Of a DNA stretch of 64,000 nucleotides, positions 53,111 through 62,040 are shown piece after piece (the stretch's first letter is position 1; each line of letters begins with the position of its first letter). The stretch is from an uncultured Desulfobacter sp. Lineage in GTDB: Bacteria > Desulfobacterota > Desulfobacteria > Desulfobacterales > Desulfobacteraceae. The notes below the pieces were generated by a model. It did not search any database. It was not told where the DNA came from and was given only the letters and a program-made list of their open reading frames with translations. The stretch lies in assembly GCF_963666145.1 (NCBI RefSeq), contig NZ_OY762614.1, forward strand, positions 5,942,501-6,006,500, in the 5' to 3' direction. Made by a program: the position numbers and the translations under genes.

Positions 53111-54328
53111 ATGAATATTTTTGTAGCTCGTCAACCTGTATTCACTTTAGATAAAAAAATTTTTGGTTATGAACTTTTATTCAGGCTCAGCCTGGATAAT
53201 GTATTCCCATATATCGACGGGTCTACAGCCACATCCGGAGTGTTGTCAAATACTTTTTTCTCCTTTGGAATCAATGAAGTTCTTGCTGGCAAACCCGGAA
53301 TGATCAACTTCACCCGGAATCTATTGCTCAAGCAGATCCCCATGCTTTTTCCGAAGGAGCATATTATTATTGAAATTTTAGAAGATATTGCCCCTGACCC
53401 TGAAATCATTGACACATTAAAAATGCTTAAAACAAAAGGGTTTAGAATTGCTCTAGATGATTTTGTTTATGATCGAAAATTTAATGAAATGATTCTGCTG
53501 TGCGATATGATCAAGTTTGATATCATAGCCACACCCCTGGATAGTCTGGCTCCGGTTCTCAAATTTCTGGGAAATAAACTCAAACATATCATACCACTGT
53601 GTGAAAAGGTGGAAACCTACGAAGAGTTTGAACAAGCCAAAGCAATGGGGTTCCAACTTTTCCAGGGATATTTTTTTGCAAAACCAGAAGTTTTGTCACG
53701 TAGAAGCCTTTCTTCCAATCAGGTCTCTAACTTAAAACTATTAAATGAAATTTCAAAGCAGGAACCAGCGTTAGACGCTATTGAAAACATGATTAAAAAA
53801 GATATGGATATATCTTTCAAACTATTGGCATTTATTAATTCTGCATATTTTAAGCGGCTCACTGCCGTAGATACGATCAAGGATGCCATCATATTTTTGG
53901 GTCTTCAGAAATTAAAAAAATTTATCACAGTATTAGTGGTATCGAATATAAATCCAGGTAAGCCCGATGAGTTGATCCGATTTTCGATAATCAAGGCTCG
54001 AATGTGCGAACAATGCGCGCATATTATAAAAACCCGGTTTACTCCGGACGAATTGTTCACTGTAGGGCTGTTTTCAAACATAGATTCCATTTTGGATATA
54101 CCCATGGAAGATATTCTTGAAAAAATTAATCTGTCGGAAAAAATCAAGAATGCTCTTTTAGGCCAAGATCTGATGTTCAGACGGCTCAACGACCTAATCA
54201 TAAACTTCAAACGGGGAAACTGGGACTACGTAACATTTAAAGGCGAAGATTCCCAATTGATTCAAAAGCTGCCCACTTTTTATATGAACGCCATAAAAAT
54301 GGCAGATACCTTTCTTGCCCCGACCTGA
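53111..54328 (+). CDS. EAL-HDOD (YuxH-type) signalling protein
   Basis: This 405-residue cytoplasmic protein joins an EAL domain (about 1-200; opening IFVARQPVFTLDKKIFGYEL, with ELL in place of EAL, INFTRN, IEILED, ALDDF, IKFD, KVET and QGYFFAKP) to a HDOD domain (about 205-400). Most c-di-GMP phosphodiesterase ligands are present, so activity is possible, but YuxH-type proteins are often non-catalytic regulators. HDOD modules are linked to signalling and motility control. It stands near the chemoreceptor cluster. Confidence 0.9.
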   Translation: MNIFVARQPVFTLDKKIFGYELLFRLSLDNVFPYIDGSTATSGVLSNTFFSFGINEVLAGKPGMINFTRNLLLKQIPMLFPKEHIIIEILEDIAPDPEIIDTLKMLKTKGFRIALDDFVYDRKFNEMILLCDMIKFDIIATPLDSLAPVLKFLGNKLKHIIPLCEKVETYEEFEQAKAMGFQLFQGYFFAKPEVLSRRSLSSNQVSNLKLLNEISKQEPALDAIENMIKKDMDISFKLLAFINSAYFKRLTAVDTIKDAIIFLGLQKLKKFITVLVVSNINPGKPDELIRFSIIKARMCEQCAHIIKTRFTPDELFTVGLFSNIDSILDIPMEDILEKINLSEKIKNALLGQDLMFRRLNDLIINFKRGNWDYVTFKGEDSQLIQKLPTFYMNAIKMADTFLAPT

Positions 54329-54529
54329 ATTCTGAAGAATAATAACACCGAATGGCATTTAGGTCGAAGCTTAACAATTCTCCGTTGAAAAAATAGGTCC
54401 TTAAAACAAAGTGGCAATTCTGAGATGATATCGGTTGTATCGCTGCTCTCTATAATTCAGCCCACATGACCTTGGTCCGATAAATATTGCGTTTATGAAA
54501 ATTGATGTCAAATGACGAGATTCAAATAT
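54329..54529. other. intergenic spacer, nothing recognised
   Basis: About 200 bases follow the EAL-HDOD gene before the MITE-like repeat. No gene, clear hairpin or repeat was seen. Confidence 0.4.
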
Positions 54530-54713
54530 TGTAACGGGTATTTCGTTGGCGACTGATAAAATACTGTAACGCTAATACGGACCAATGCCCCTGGCTTTCA
54601 GCCAGACCTTAATGCGGGATAGGCGGGGTATTGATTCATTTCATAAGCGAGGTACGGGTGCGGGATAATGTCGCCAAAGTCCGTTACAATATTTTGCCAG
54701 AAGGGGCGTTACA
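54530..54713. repeat. MITE-like element with four TGTAACG sites
   Basis: A 184-bp segment begins TGTAACGG and ends CGTTACA. TGTAACG occurs at 54530 and 54565, and its inverse CGTTACA at 54682 and 54707. An inner inverted pair (GTTGGCGAC at 54545, GTCGCCAA at 54670) adds to this. Paired sites at both ends suggest transposase-binding repeats, as in some IS ends, with no gene inside. The IS1380-type element is inserted exactly at its right edge. No target duplication was identified. Confidence 0.55.
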
Positions 54714-54939
54714 CTAAGCCCAAAACAAGCGTGTTTTCCCAAATACAACACTCATGAGCAATCGGTCGTTTGAGCTATGATTTTTATCGCCAATTGTCAT
54801 CAGGCAGACGAACTGCTCCCCATATTTTTGAGTCATACCGATTGTGTTGTGGTTCATTTTTTTTAAATCCTTTTAAAAGCTACCGGTTTAGGACTCGCCA
54901 TTGCAACCCATTTGCAATAACTATCCGGTGGGAGAAGGA

Positions 54940-55356
54940 TCACGTAACCCGGACGGTCTTCATGAAGTCAAAGTACTTGAACATGCTTGTAAGACGATCA
55001 TTATAACCAATGATTCTATATTTTATGGCCCTGCCGGATCGCAAGATTAAACAGGGGATGTTTATAAATGTCTGGATGAACCGCTTGAATTCCATGCGGA
55101 TTATTGAAAGACCTAATGCACGATATGGCATCAGCAGCCCATACCAGGCTTTCAGGTCCCATGCCAAAGAGGCGATAACCATATAGGCCCAGTTGGCATT
55201 TAGAGAATCCGACGGGTTCTCCATAGCACGTACACCATGTTTCAACTGGTCAATATCATTCTCGTGATCAGCCCGTTTTCGGTAAAAATCCACCAACTGC
55301 TCGGCCGATTTTTTCCAATCGTTGGTGATATAAAAAAAGTAACGAACATCATCAAA
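54940..55356 (-). pseudogene. IS1380-type transposase, C-terminal part
   Basis: In frame with the N-terminal part, this 138-residue piece reads FDDVRYFFYITNDWKKSAEQ, then VDFYRKRADHENDIDQLKHG, the RADxEN region typical of IS1380 transposases with the third catalytic acid. It is cut from the N-terminal part by the ISKra4-type element, so it cannot be made from its own promoter. Removing that element and one target copy would restore a continuous 500-residue protein. Confidence 0.88.
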
Positions 55357-55461
55357 CAGCAGACGGGGCGCATTCCCATTTTCCCGGTTTGAAAAAAGCC
55401 TATCTTTGAGAACAAAAAACGTGATAGTTTCTGTTCGCTGAGACGACTATAAAAATGGACT

Positions 55462-55647
55462 GTGCTGATGAAAAAAGCTGAAGATTGCAATACTGTTGAG
55501 GAAGTCTATGCTTGCCTGAAAGAACTGGAAGACGATCCGAGGTTGGTTCGCAATGCTCAAGAATTGGAGCAGGTAGAACGTGAAATACTTGGGTATACGA
55601 ATCGACTGAGTGCCTTGCTTTTAAAAAAAGCATCCAGGGCTCATTAA
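55462..55647 (+). CDS. ISKra4-type transposase, N-terminal frame
   Basis: This 61-residue frame is acidic and helical (EEVYACLKELEDDPRLVR). Near its end lies TTTTAAAAAAA (55619-55629). A -1 slip there would continue SIQGSLNSYDQVDQEKELMS and join the main transposase without a gap. It is therefore probably the N-terminus of one protein made by frameshifting, or split by a one-base change. Confidence 0.7.
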   Translation: MLMKKAEDCNTVEEVYACLKELEDDPRLVRNAQELEQVEREILGYTNRLSALLLKKASRAH

Positions 55648-55679
55648 ATTCCTATGATCAGGTCGATCAAGAAAAAGAA

Positions 55680-56864
55680 TTGATGTCCAGCTGGCCGGGC
55701 CGGATGAAAAGCGAAGGGCTTGAGACCGTTTCGATTCAGTGTTGTACAGGTAGTTCTGTTGATGTTCGTGTTCGATATTATCGGCGATCCTGTGACCGTC
55801 GAAATCGAAAAAGATATAAAGGTGCCTACGCCGGTTTAATCCTTCTTGGAATCCATGATCGCTGCTCACCAGCTTTGGCTTCTATGGTGAGTGCCTGGTC
55901 GGCCTTATTGAGTTCTTTTGAAGAAGTCCGTCAAGTGCTTTGTGATCATGGTATGGTGTTGGATATAAAGGTTATCCGTAAACTCACCTATCGTTACGCA
56001 GAACGGGCCCGAGCCGAGCAACAAGCGGGGCGAATCCCACTAAATGAGAGAGATTCACTTGAAGGGCGACGGGTGGTTATAAGCACCGATGGTGGACGCA
56101 CACGGTTAAGAGAGAAGAAAAGAGGTCCCAAAACCCCAAAAAATAGAACCCGATTTCGTGGGGCGTGGCGAGAACCCAAACTTTTGATTATTTATGTGGT
56201 GGATGCCCAGGGAAAACAAGAAAAAAGCTTCTCACCATTTATTGATGGCAGTTTCAGCGGTCCGGATGGCATATTCCTCCTGTTAAAGGGGTATTTGAAC
56301 GCCCTTCATATCCAGAAGTCCGATAAAATACTGTTTGTTGCAGATGGAGCACATTGGATTTGGAACCGGATCCCCGGACTGATCAAAGCATTGGGTTTGG
56401 CTCCTCAGCGAGTATATGAACTTCTTGATTTTTACCATGCCGTGGAGCATTTGGGTAAAGTATCAGCCCTAAAGAAGACCTGGTCATCCAAGGAGCGCAA
56501 ACGCTGGGTGTCAAAACAGCGGGGCTTCCTGCTGAAAGGAAAAGCCGCTGACGTAGTACAGGCCGTCCAGACACTTTGTCGAGGCAGAAACAGTAAGGCT
56601 ATTAAGACGGAACGGGATTATTTTGTGCGCAATGAAAGACGGCTTGATTTCCCAACTGTAAAAGCGTTGAATTTACCTATTGGCAGCGGTGCTATTGAAA
56701 GTTCAATTCGTAGGGTGGTGAATTTACGTCTGAAAGGTCCATGCACTTTTTGGTATCGGGAAAATGCAGAAAAAATGATTATGCTACGATCATACTTTAA
56801 AGCAGGGCGTTGGGATTGTTTGAAACTCATGGCAACCACGCACAATCCAATGCCGGCGGCATGA
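55680..56864 (+). CDS. ISKra4-type transposase, main frame
   Basis: This 394-residue frame has the family landmarks VVISTDGGRTRLREKK, RFRGAWREPKLLIIYVV, SPFIDGSFSGPDGIFLLLKG, ILFVADGAHWIWNRIP, LLDFYHAVEHLGK and IGSGAIESSIRRVVNLRLKG. Acidic residues in DGG, ADGA and AIES are plausible DDE positions. It probably needs the upstream frame through -1 frameshifting. It ends 22 bases inside the element end. Confidence 0.92.
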   Translation: MMSSWPGRMKSEGLETVSIQCCTGSSVDVRVRYYRRSCDRRNRKRYKGAYAGLILLGIHDRCSPALASMVSAWSALLSSFEEVRQVLCDHGMVLDIKVIRKLTYRYAERARAEQQAGRIPLNERDSLEGRRVVISTDGGRTRLREKKRGPKTPKNRTRFRGAWREPKLLIIYVVDAQGKQEKSFSPFIDGSFSGPDGIFLLLKGYLNALHIQKSDKILFVADGAHWIWNRIPGLIKALGLAPQRVYELLDFYHAVEHLGKVSALKKTWSSKERKRWVSKQRGFLLKGKAADVVQAVQTLCRGRNSKAIKTERDYFVRNERRLDFPTVKALNLPIGSGAIESSIRRVVNLRLKGPCTFWYRENAEKMIMLRSYFKAGRWDCLKLMATTHNPMPAA

Positions 56865-56886
56865 CCGGGAAAATGGGAATGCGCCC

Positions 56887-57972
56887 CAGCAGACGTTCAC
56901 CTTTATACTCGTTGATCGTTTTGCGCAGAACGATCATCCGGTAGGGCTTCCAACAGTTACCCGGCTTATATTTAAATTCGGCTATATGTTCACATGCGGT
57001 CTCCAAGCGTTTAAATTTGCGTTTTTTAACCACTTCACGTTTAACATTTTCCGGGCGTTGTCTGGGAACTGTTTTAATCGACCGAGGCGGTTTTTCAAAT
57101 ACAATCCAGTCAGACTCCGAGAGATTATTGGCCTGTTTGACCAAATTTGATCTGGCATCCATGCCAAATATAAAGGAACAGCGCTGATCCCATTTATCAA
57201 AGTTAGTGGTAAGACTAAAATCAGTATCACCCCGAACGTATAATTTTTTGAAAGTACCTTCCAGCAAATCAAGTGCCTTATCCACCCACTGCGCCGAACC
57301 AAGGTGGGACGGAGCATTACCTGACCGGTTGATAATATATAGAGGCTCCCTTGTTTTTTCCAAAGAGACGACCAACGGAGCATATCCCCACGTCCCTTTG
57401 TAAGAGATATCCATGCCCTGTTTGCACTCGCCGGTTGTCCCACTGATAGTACCGTCAATATTAATAATGGCTGCTTTCTTGAAATTTTGTGGCTGCTTTT
57501 CCCATATCTTTTTTCGGATGGTATTTTTTATATCCATCAGAGTCACAATATCTTCCGGGGAAAACCGGCGTAAAAAATCTCCTGCCGTAGTTGGATCAGG
57601 GATAAGTTTTGCATCCAGCGCATTAAGCCAGGCTTCATTATTTCTGAGTAGTTCAATATCCTGGAGGCAAGTACCGCCGGCAAGAATATTATATGCCATG
57701 TTGGCGATATGATCTGATTCGTGATATGGCAGATGGCGTTTTAGCAACTCGAGCTCTTTATCTATCTCTTTCAGGAGGCCGGTCCTTTTTGCAAGCATAT
57801 GAATCAGGCCTATGCCGCCGTGAGCAACCCCTTGGAGACGACCGTCAATCTCGTATTGAATGTTGGACGCCTTTAACATAGGAGTCGGCTGTTCCGTCCA
57901 ATTTCTTTTGTTAAGTTTTTTGCTGATTTTTTTCTTGCGTTTTGCCAATTTTTTGCTGATATTCTTATTCAC
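56887..57972 (-). pseudogene. IS1380-type transposase, N-terminal part
   Basis: This piece of about 362 codons starts at a GTG (57972) with AAAGGA upstream and holds IINIDGTISGTTGECKQGMD and the YVRGDTDFSLTTNFDKWD region, the first two catalytic acids of IS1380 transposases. The natural protein continues KGERLL-FDDVRYFF into the C-terminal part, but the ISKra4-type element cuts it; translation instead runs about 20 codons into that element (to 56827). Confidence 0.88.
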
Positions 57973-58355
57973 TCGAAACGTCCTTTCAACTTTGTATAGT
58001 TTGTTGTGAGAAACTCATTATACTCTTTATTGTTAGGCGTTTCGAGACTTTATCTTCTTTTTTATTACTTATTTCACGCTTGTTTTGGGACTAAGTGCTT
58101 ATTACCAGTCAAATTAAGTAAAAGAAAGAAAATTTAAGTGTTTAGTTCGTGTTGACTTTGTCTATCATTCAAGCCCAAAGCCTGTATTGAAAAGGGTGTT
58201 GACTACTTCTGTTATTGACCATCTGAATTATGGTCAAACCGCTACAATTATCCTTTTTGACCAACTTGTGTGAATTGGTTGGATAACATTCAAATTTTCA
58301 TGATATACAGTTTAAAATTTGGATAATAAGAGGATATACAGAACCATACATCATA

Positions 58356-58883
58356 TTGATAGCAGAGAGTCCTAACGCCCGGTTTCTTCTTCAATGGGCA
58401 GGTCCAAAATATACCTATCCCCTGGACGCTGCTCAGCTAAATGATACTTTGGCAAATACCTATGGAGAGAAGCCATCGTTTAAAGCCTTTAGAGTCATTA
58501 GATCAGATCCTATTGAAACTGTTGGCCATATTCAACTGATGGATATTGATTACAATGCTGCGAGCTGTATTCTCGGTAGGGTGTTAATATTTCAAAAATA
58601 TCGTGGTAATGGTTTTGGTAAAGCGATGGTGGAGGCGGCCGTTCAATTTGCTATCGAAAATATGCATTTGGCTGAAATCACCCTTGGAGTTTTTGATTTT
58701 AATACGCTTGCAATCGATGTTTACAAGAGCATAGGATTTACTGAATTTCAATTCAAAAAAGGTGCACGACAATTCCAAAAGGAAAGCTGGAATGTCATCA
58801 GGATGAAATTAAATAAAGTCGACTGGTTACATATGAATAATGCGAATCGGGATAGGACGTGTCCTTTCGGCAAGCCTGTGTAA
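58356..58883 (+). pseudogene. GNAT-family acetyltransferase, 3' end interrupted by IS66
   Basis: This frame gives a GNAT domain: VGHIQLMDIDYNAASCILGR, then QKYRGNGFGKAMVEAAVQFA (the Q/RxxGxG/A acetyl-CoA loop) and VYKSIGFTEF. IS66 entered at GATAGGAC (58851-58858); without it the protein would end with four other codons and TGA at 61474-61476, so the damage is only in the tail. The start is weak: TTG at 58356 is inside the domain, and homologous-looking residues (IIRGYTEPYII) lie upstream in frame without an ATG. The gene may be silent. The family could acetylate many substrates. Confidence 0.75.
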
Positions 58884-59008
58884 ATCAAAAAAAATTAACA
58901 TAACATTCAAAACCGGCCCGATCCAAAAAACGGTGTGTAAGGCGATGAGGGATAGTTTTTACTGCAAAAATGTGTCTCAAAACATGCGGGATTGGCTAAA
59001 AGGTCGTT

Positions 59009-60571
59009 TTAGAGATTATCAGCTGTTTCCTCTGATTTTTTAGCGATTGTGTTTTCGAATGACCACGGCAACCAGTCCGCAGGGTTTTGGAAAATCTCGG
59101 AAGAGTGCTTCTGCAGTGCGGTCAGGTATTCAAAAGGATTTATATTTTGCAGGTTGCACGTATGTATCAGGCTCATGAACAGGTCGCCAATATATGCACC
59201 GTGTTCGGTTTTATAAAATAATGAATTTTTTCGGTGCAGAATCGACTTTTTCAGCAATTGTTCGCAAAGATTATTATCCAGCGGTGCTCCAGGGACCTCC
59301 AAGAAACGGGTCAATTCCGGCCAGTGGTTCAACATATATGATATGGCCTTGCCCAGACTGGAGTTGGGTTCTACTTCTTTGTTTTCAAACTTGTCTTCAA
59401 GCCATACCTTAAGCGTCCGCATCAGTGGACCGCTGTGGGCTTGATGATATTGAAGGCGTTGAGCATCGTCCAGGCCTTGTTCCTTTACCTTATGATCGTG
59501 CTCATAAATTTTAGCCACTGTATTAATTACATGGTCACACGCCTCAGGAAAATCGTCCATGACGTCGACAAAGTTACGGCGTCCATGCACGAGACAATTG
59601 CATAATATCGATTCAAAACCTTTTGGCAGATTCCTGGACAGAGCATCACACATCTGTATTGGCCGATCTTTCCTGGAGCCCCGTTCTTGCAGAACCCTGG
59701 ATAAATTTTCTCCAGCATGATTATTGCCGGTAAAAAACAGGGCAATCTTTCCTACGTCACATTCTGACAGGATTCCGGAAGTGAACATCCCTTTTCGTTT
59801 GGCTGCCTTATCGGTTTCTTTCATCAAGGATAAAATTTTCATTGTCGTATCGTCATTATACAACACCTTGCCTTGTGCAGCCTGACGGATTAGCTCTGTA
59901 TATACCGGATGGATCTTGTCTGCTACGTTTTCTATGATTTCCCATTGGGTCGATGGGGGCAGCGGCATCCCCAGGCTGGCTTGAAGTTTGCCCAAGCGGT
60001 ACAAAGGGACTCCGCTGCCATATTTTAAAAGGGCCAGCATGGCACCGGATTTGGCATCATATTTTTCTTTACCCACATTGTCGGGCGCCTGGGCAGTAAA
60101 AATCTGCCCACAAAGGTTGCACCGCAACTTCTGCAGTTCATATACTGTCGCCTGGAAGGGAGCACCGCCGGTTATCCGGACGATCTTGGCAGGTGGTTTT
60201 TCACCATACAATTTACCTTTTTCACAGGCAGGGCAATCATTACCTGACTTAAGGCTTTGATGACAGATCTTAATCTTCTTGGCGCCTTTATAGGCGTTTG
60301 CACCATTTTTGCCGTGACCTTTTTTCTTCTTTTTTCGTTTTGGTCGGTTCTGCGGATTCGACTTTTTCTTCTTTTCGGTCTTATCGCCGAATACCATTTT
60401 TAATAACCGTTTAATGGACGCTGCTTTTTCATTGGACAACGTATTCAAATAGGCAACGGTTTCAACCAATGCTTTGATCAACTCATAGTCGCCGTCCTGC
60501 AGTTCATTTGATCTTACCCGCTCAAGGAGCGCGTCAAGCTCGTCCTGCTTTATGTCCATCGTTCTTGACAT
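59009..60571 (-). CDS. tnpC: IS66 transposase TnpC
   Basis: This 520-residue transposase has an N-terminal Lys-rich region and zinc-binding segment (CPACEKGKLYG, then LRCNLCGQIF), catalytic Asp in VLYNDDTTMKIL and the Glu in PLDNNLCEQLLKKS. The C-terminal ILHRKNSLFYKTEHGAYIGD matches IS66 TnpC. It is the third gene of the element operon. Confidence 0.95.
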   Translation of the reverse strand: MSRTMDIKQDELDALLERVRSNELQDGDYELIKALVETVAYLNTLSNEKAASIKRLLKMVFGDKTEKKKKSNPQNRPKRKKKKKGHGKNGANAYKGAKKIKICHQSLKSGNDCPACEKGKLYGEKPPAKIVRITGGAPFQATVYELQKLRCNLCGQIFTAQAPDNVGKEKYDAKSGAMLALLKYGSGVPLYRLGKLQASLGMPLPPSTQWEIIENVADKIHPVYTELIRQAAQGKVLYNDDTTMKILSLMKETDKAAKRKGMFTSGILSECDVGKIALFFTGNNHAGENLSRVLQERGSRKDRPIQMCDALSRNLPKGFESILCNCLVHGRRNFVDVMDDFPEACDHVINTVAKIYEHDHKVKEQGLDDAQRLQYHQAHSGPLMRTLKVWLEDKFENKEVEPNSSLGKAISYMLNHWPELTRFLEVPGAPLDNNLCEQLLKKSILHRKNSLFYKTEHGAYIGDLFMSLIHTCNLQNINPFEYLTALQKHSSEIFQNPADWLPWSFENTIAKKSEETADNL

Positions 60572-60603
60572 GAAAATGTGCTATCACATTTAAGCTCTAA
60601 TGT

Positions 60604-60951
60604 CTAGATTTTTTTCCACAAAAATACATTATTTTTTTGAGGATTTCCGTTCCATATCAACATCTGTAATTCATGTGCAGCCAATGGGTGAATTTCATCA
60701 CCTCCCTTTTTAGGCCACCATTTAAAACGCCCCTTACTCAATCTTTTTTGACAAAGCCAGAAGCCCTGGCCATCATATATTAATATCTTCAGGGCAGTGC
60801 CTGGTTTGTTTCTGAAAACAAAGACATATCCGGAAAAAGGATTTTGTTTTAACACCTTACGACAAACAGCTGCCAGGCCGTCGATCCCCTTTCGAAAATC
60901 AGCAGGCGTTACTGCCAGCATTATCCGCATTTGCGGTGTGATTTGGATCAT
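60604..60951 (-). CDS. tnpB: IS66 accessory protein TnpB
   Basis: This 115-residue protein carries MRIMLAVTPADFRKGIDGLA, then GYVFVFRNKPGTALKILIYD and GFWLCQKRLSKGRFKWW, the IS66 Orf2 pattern. It is needed for transposition with TnpC. It overlaps tnpA by 4 bases. Confidence 0.95.
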   Translation of the reverse strand: MIQITPQMRIMLAVTPADFRKGIDGLAAVCRKVLKQNPFSGYVFVFRNKPGTALKILIYDGQGFWLCQKRLSKGRFKWWPKKGGDEIHPLAAHELQMLIWNGNPQKNNVFLWKKI

Positions 60952-61388
60952 GGGACACCCGCCAGTAAATATTTACCAAGGCTGATCACTGCCGGGTCTG
61001 CACGACCTTTAAAACACATACGCATTTTAAAACCGGCCGGGTTCTCCATTTCTATTACACAGTTGGTATCTTCCGGCGCTGGAGTGATCTCTATAAACAG
61101 GGGGGATTCATCGCCTACTTCAGGAGAATCGACTGCGGTACAATGAGTGGCATCAAAAATCTTTTCTTTTAATGCAGTATGATTGAGCCGTAAACTGTGG
61201 GCAATCTTATTTATGCTCATCCCTTGAGAATGGTAAAGGTCCGTTGCTGCCTGCCATAAATTATCCGGTATCCTGGACCTTCCGGTTCTGTTATTTCGCC
61301 AGTTTGCAAAAAGCTGCTGGACTTTTTCTAATGAGATTGATTGTTCTGCGGTCAATAATTGTTTGTTCATCGGTCCCTCCATTAGCAA
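60948..61388 (-). CDS. tnpA: IS66 accessory protein TnpA
   Basis: This 146-residue protein has an N-terminal helix-turn-helix region (SRIPDNLWQAATDLYHSQG, then INKIAHSLRLNHTALKEKI) that would bind the element ends. GGAGGGACCG precedes the start. It opens the tnpABC operon. The same 5' sequence survives in the remnant at 48887-48993. Confidence 0.9.
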   Translation of the reverse strand: MLMEGPMNKQLLTAEQSISLEKVQQLFANWRNNRTGRSRIPDNLWQAATDLYHSQGMSINKIAHSLRLNHTALKEKIFDATHCTAVDSPEVGDESPLFIEITPAPEDTNCVIEMENPAGFKMRMCFKGRADPAVISLGKYLLAGVP

Positions 61389-61482
61389 CGTTCAAGTTGG
61401 AACCGATAATATCACCCGGGACTGGGTCTTTCACGCTGGCTTACCGAAAGGACACGATAGGACTTCTTCTCACTGAGGAGCC

Positions 61483-62040
61483 CTATCCCGATTGGCCTTT
61501 TTGGCTATCACCTTTAAATTGCCTTAATTGCAATCCTGTCTTCCGAGTATATGCAGCCATAATCTCAGCAATAACTATGAACACCGGCAGTGCTACTGCC
61601 GCACGAGCCAAGGTAAATTTCCAGCCAAGAAAACTTACTTCAAACAATAGCATTGGAACTTTCAGGGTCGAATATGCGCCAAGATACATGAAGACATTTC
61701 GTAGGCTGCATCCTTTCTTCCATAGAAGGTGTGCAGTCGCAATAGCAGCATACAGTGGTACGCCTTGGAACATGGCCAAAAGAACAACTAAAACCGCACC
61801 CTGAAAACCGGATTCCTCTCCAACATGTTTTTGTATCCACTGCTGAGGTATCCAAACGTCCAAGAGTCCGATCAGGATAAATATACATGGCACTAAAAGA
61901 AGCATCTTACTAGAAAATGAACAGAACTTAATAGCTATGTCTTCACCAAGCTCAAAGTTTAGCAACTGTGCAAATATCAATAATACAACAAACATAACTG
62001 ACAGGGCGTACCCAAAAGGAATGCGCTTGAAATTTTTCAT
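61483..62040 (-). CDS. ArsP/UPF0718-type permease, second half
   Basis: This 185-residue protein has about five membrane helices and the repeat motif FQGVPLYAAIATAHLLWKKG, followed by MYLGAYSTLKVPMLLFEVSF, as in the second half of ArsP_1 (UPF0718) permeases. It overlaps the first-half gene by 4 bases. Together the two equal one ordinary permease of about 340 residues. Known members export organoarsenicals or thiols; the substrate here is unknown. Confidence 0.75.
   Translation of the reverse strand: MKNFKRIPFGYALSVMFVVLLIFAQLLNFELGEDIAIKFCSFSSKMLLLVPCIFILIGLLDVWIPQQWIQKHVGEESGFQGAVLVVLLAMFQGVPLYAAIATAHLLWKKGCSLRNVFMYLGAYSTLKVPMLLFEVSFLGWKFTLARAAVALPVFIVIAEIMAAYTRKTGLQLRQFKGDSQKGQSG

Larger units (their letters stand above)
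55366..56886 (+). mobile_element. ISKra4-type insertion sequence, complete
   Basis: A 1521-bp element starts GGGCGCATTCCCATTTTCCC and ends with the inverse GGGAAAATGGGAATGCGCCC. It is flanked by CAGCAGACG (55357-55365 and 56887-56895); 7 or 8 bp is also possible because of G/C symmetry at the edge. GGG ends and a 9-bp duplication fit the ISKra4 family. It carries two frames on the plus strand. Confidence 0.88.
54719..58089 (-). mobile_element. IS1380-type element interrupted by an ISKra4-type element
   Basis: Terminal 15-bp inverted repeats CCCAAAACAAGCGTG (54719-54733) and its complement (58075-58089) are flanked by direct repeats ACTAAG (54713-54718 and 58090-58095). One transposase on the minus strand is split by the nested element at 55366-56886. 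Without the insertion and one copy of its 9-bp duplication, the element would be 1841 bp. An extra CTCGAAACG / CGTTTCGAG dyad (57972-57980 and 58038-58046) lies before the transposase start. Confidence 0.85.
58859..61455 (-). mobile_element. IS66-family insertion sequence, complete
   Basis: A 2597-bp element starts GTGTCCTTTCGGCAAGCC and ends GGCTTACCGAAAGGACAC. It is flanked by 8-bp direct repeats GATAGGAC (58851-58858 and 61456-61463), the usual IS66 duplication size. tnpA, tnpB and tnpC lie in order on the minus strand. It appears intact. Confidence 0.95.

Noticed and set aside
55242..55490. Minus-strand frame of 82 codons across the IS1380/ISKra4 border
   Set aside because: It is in a different frame from the transposase and crosses the insertion border, so it is an artefact of the nested elements.
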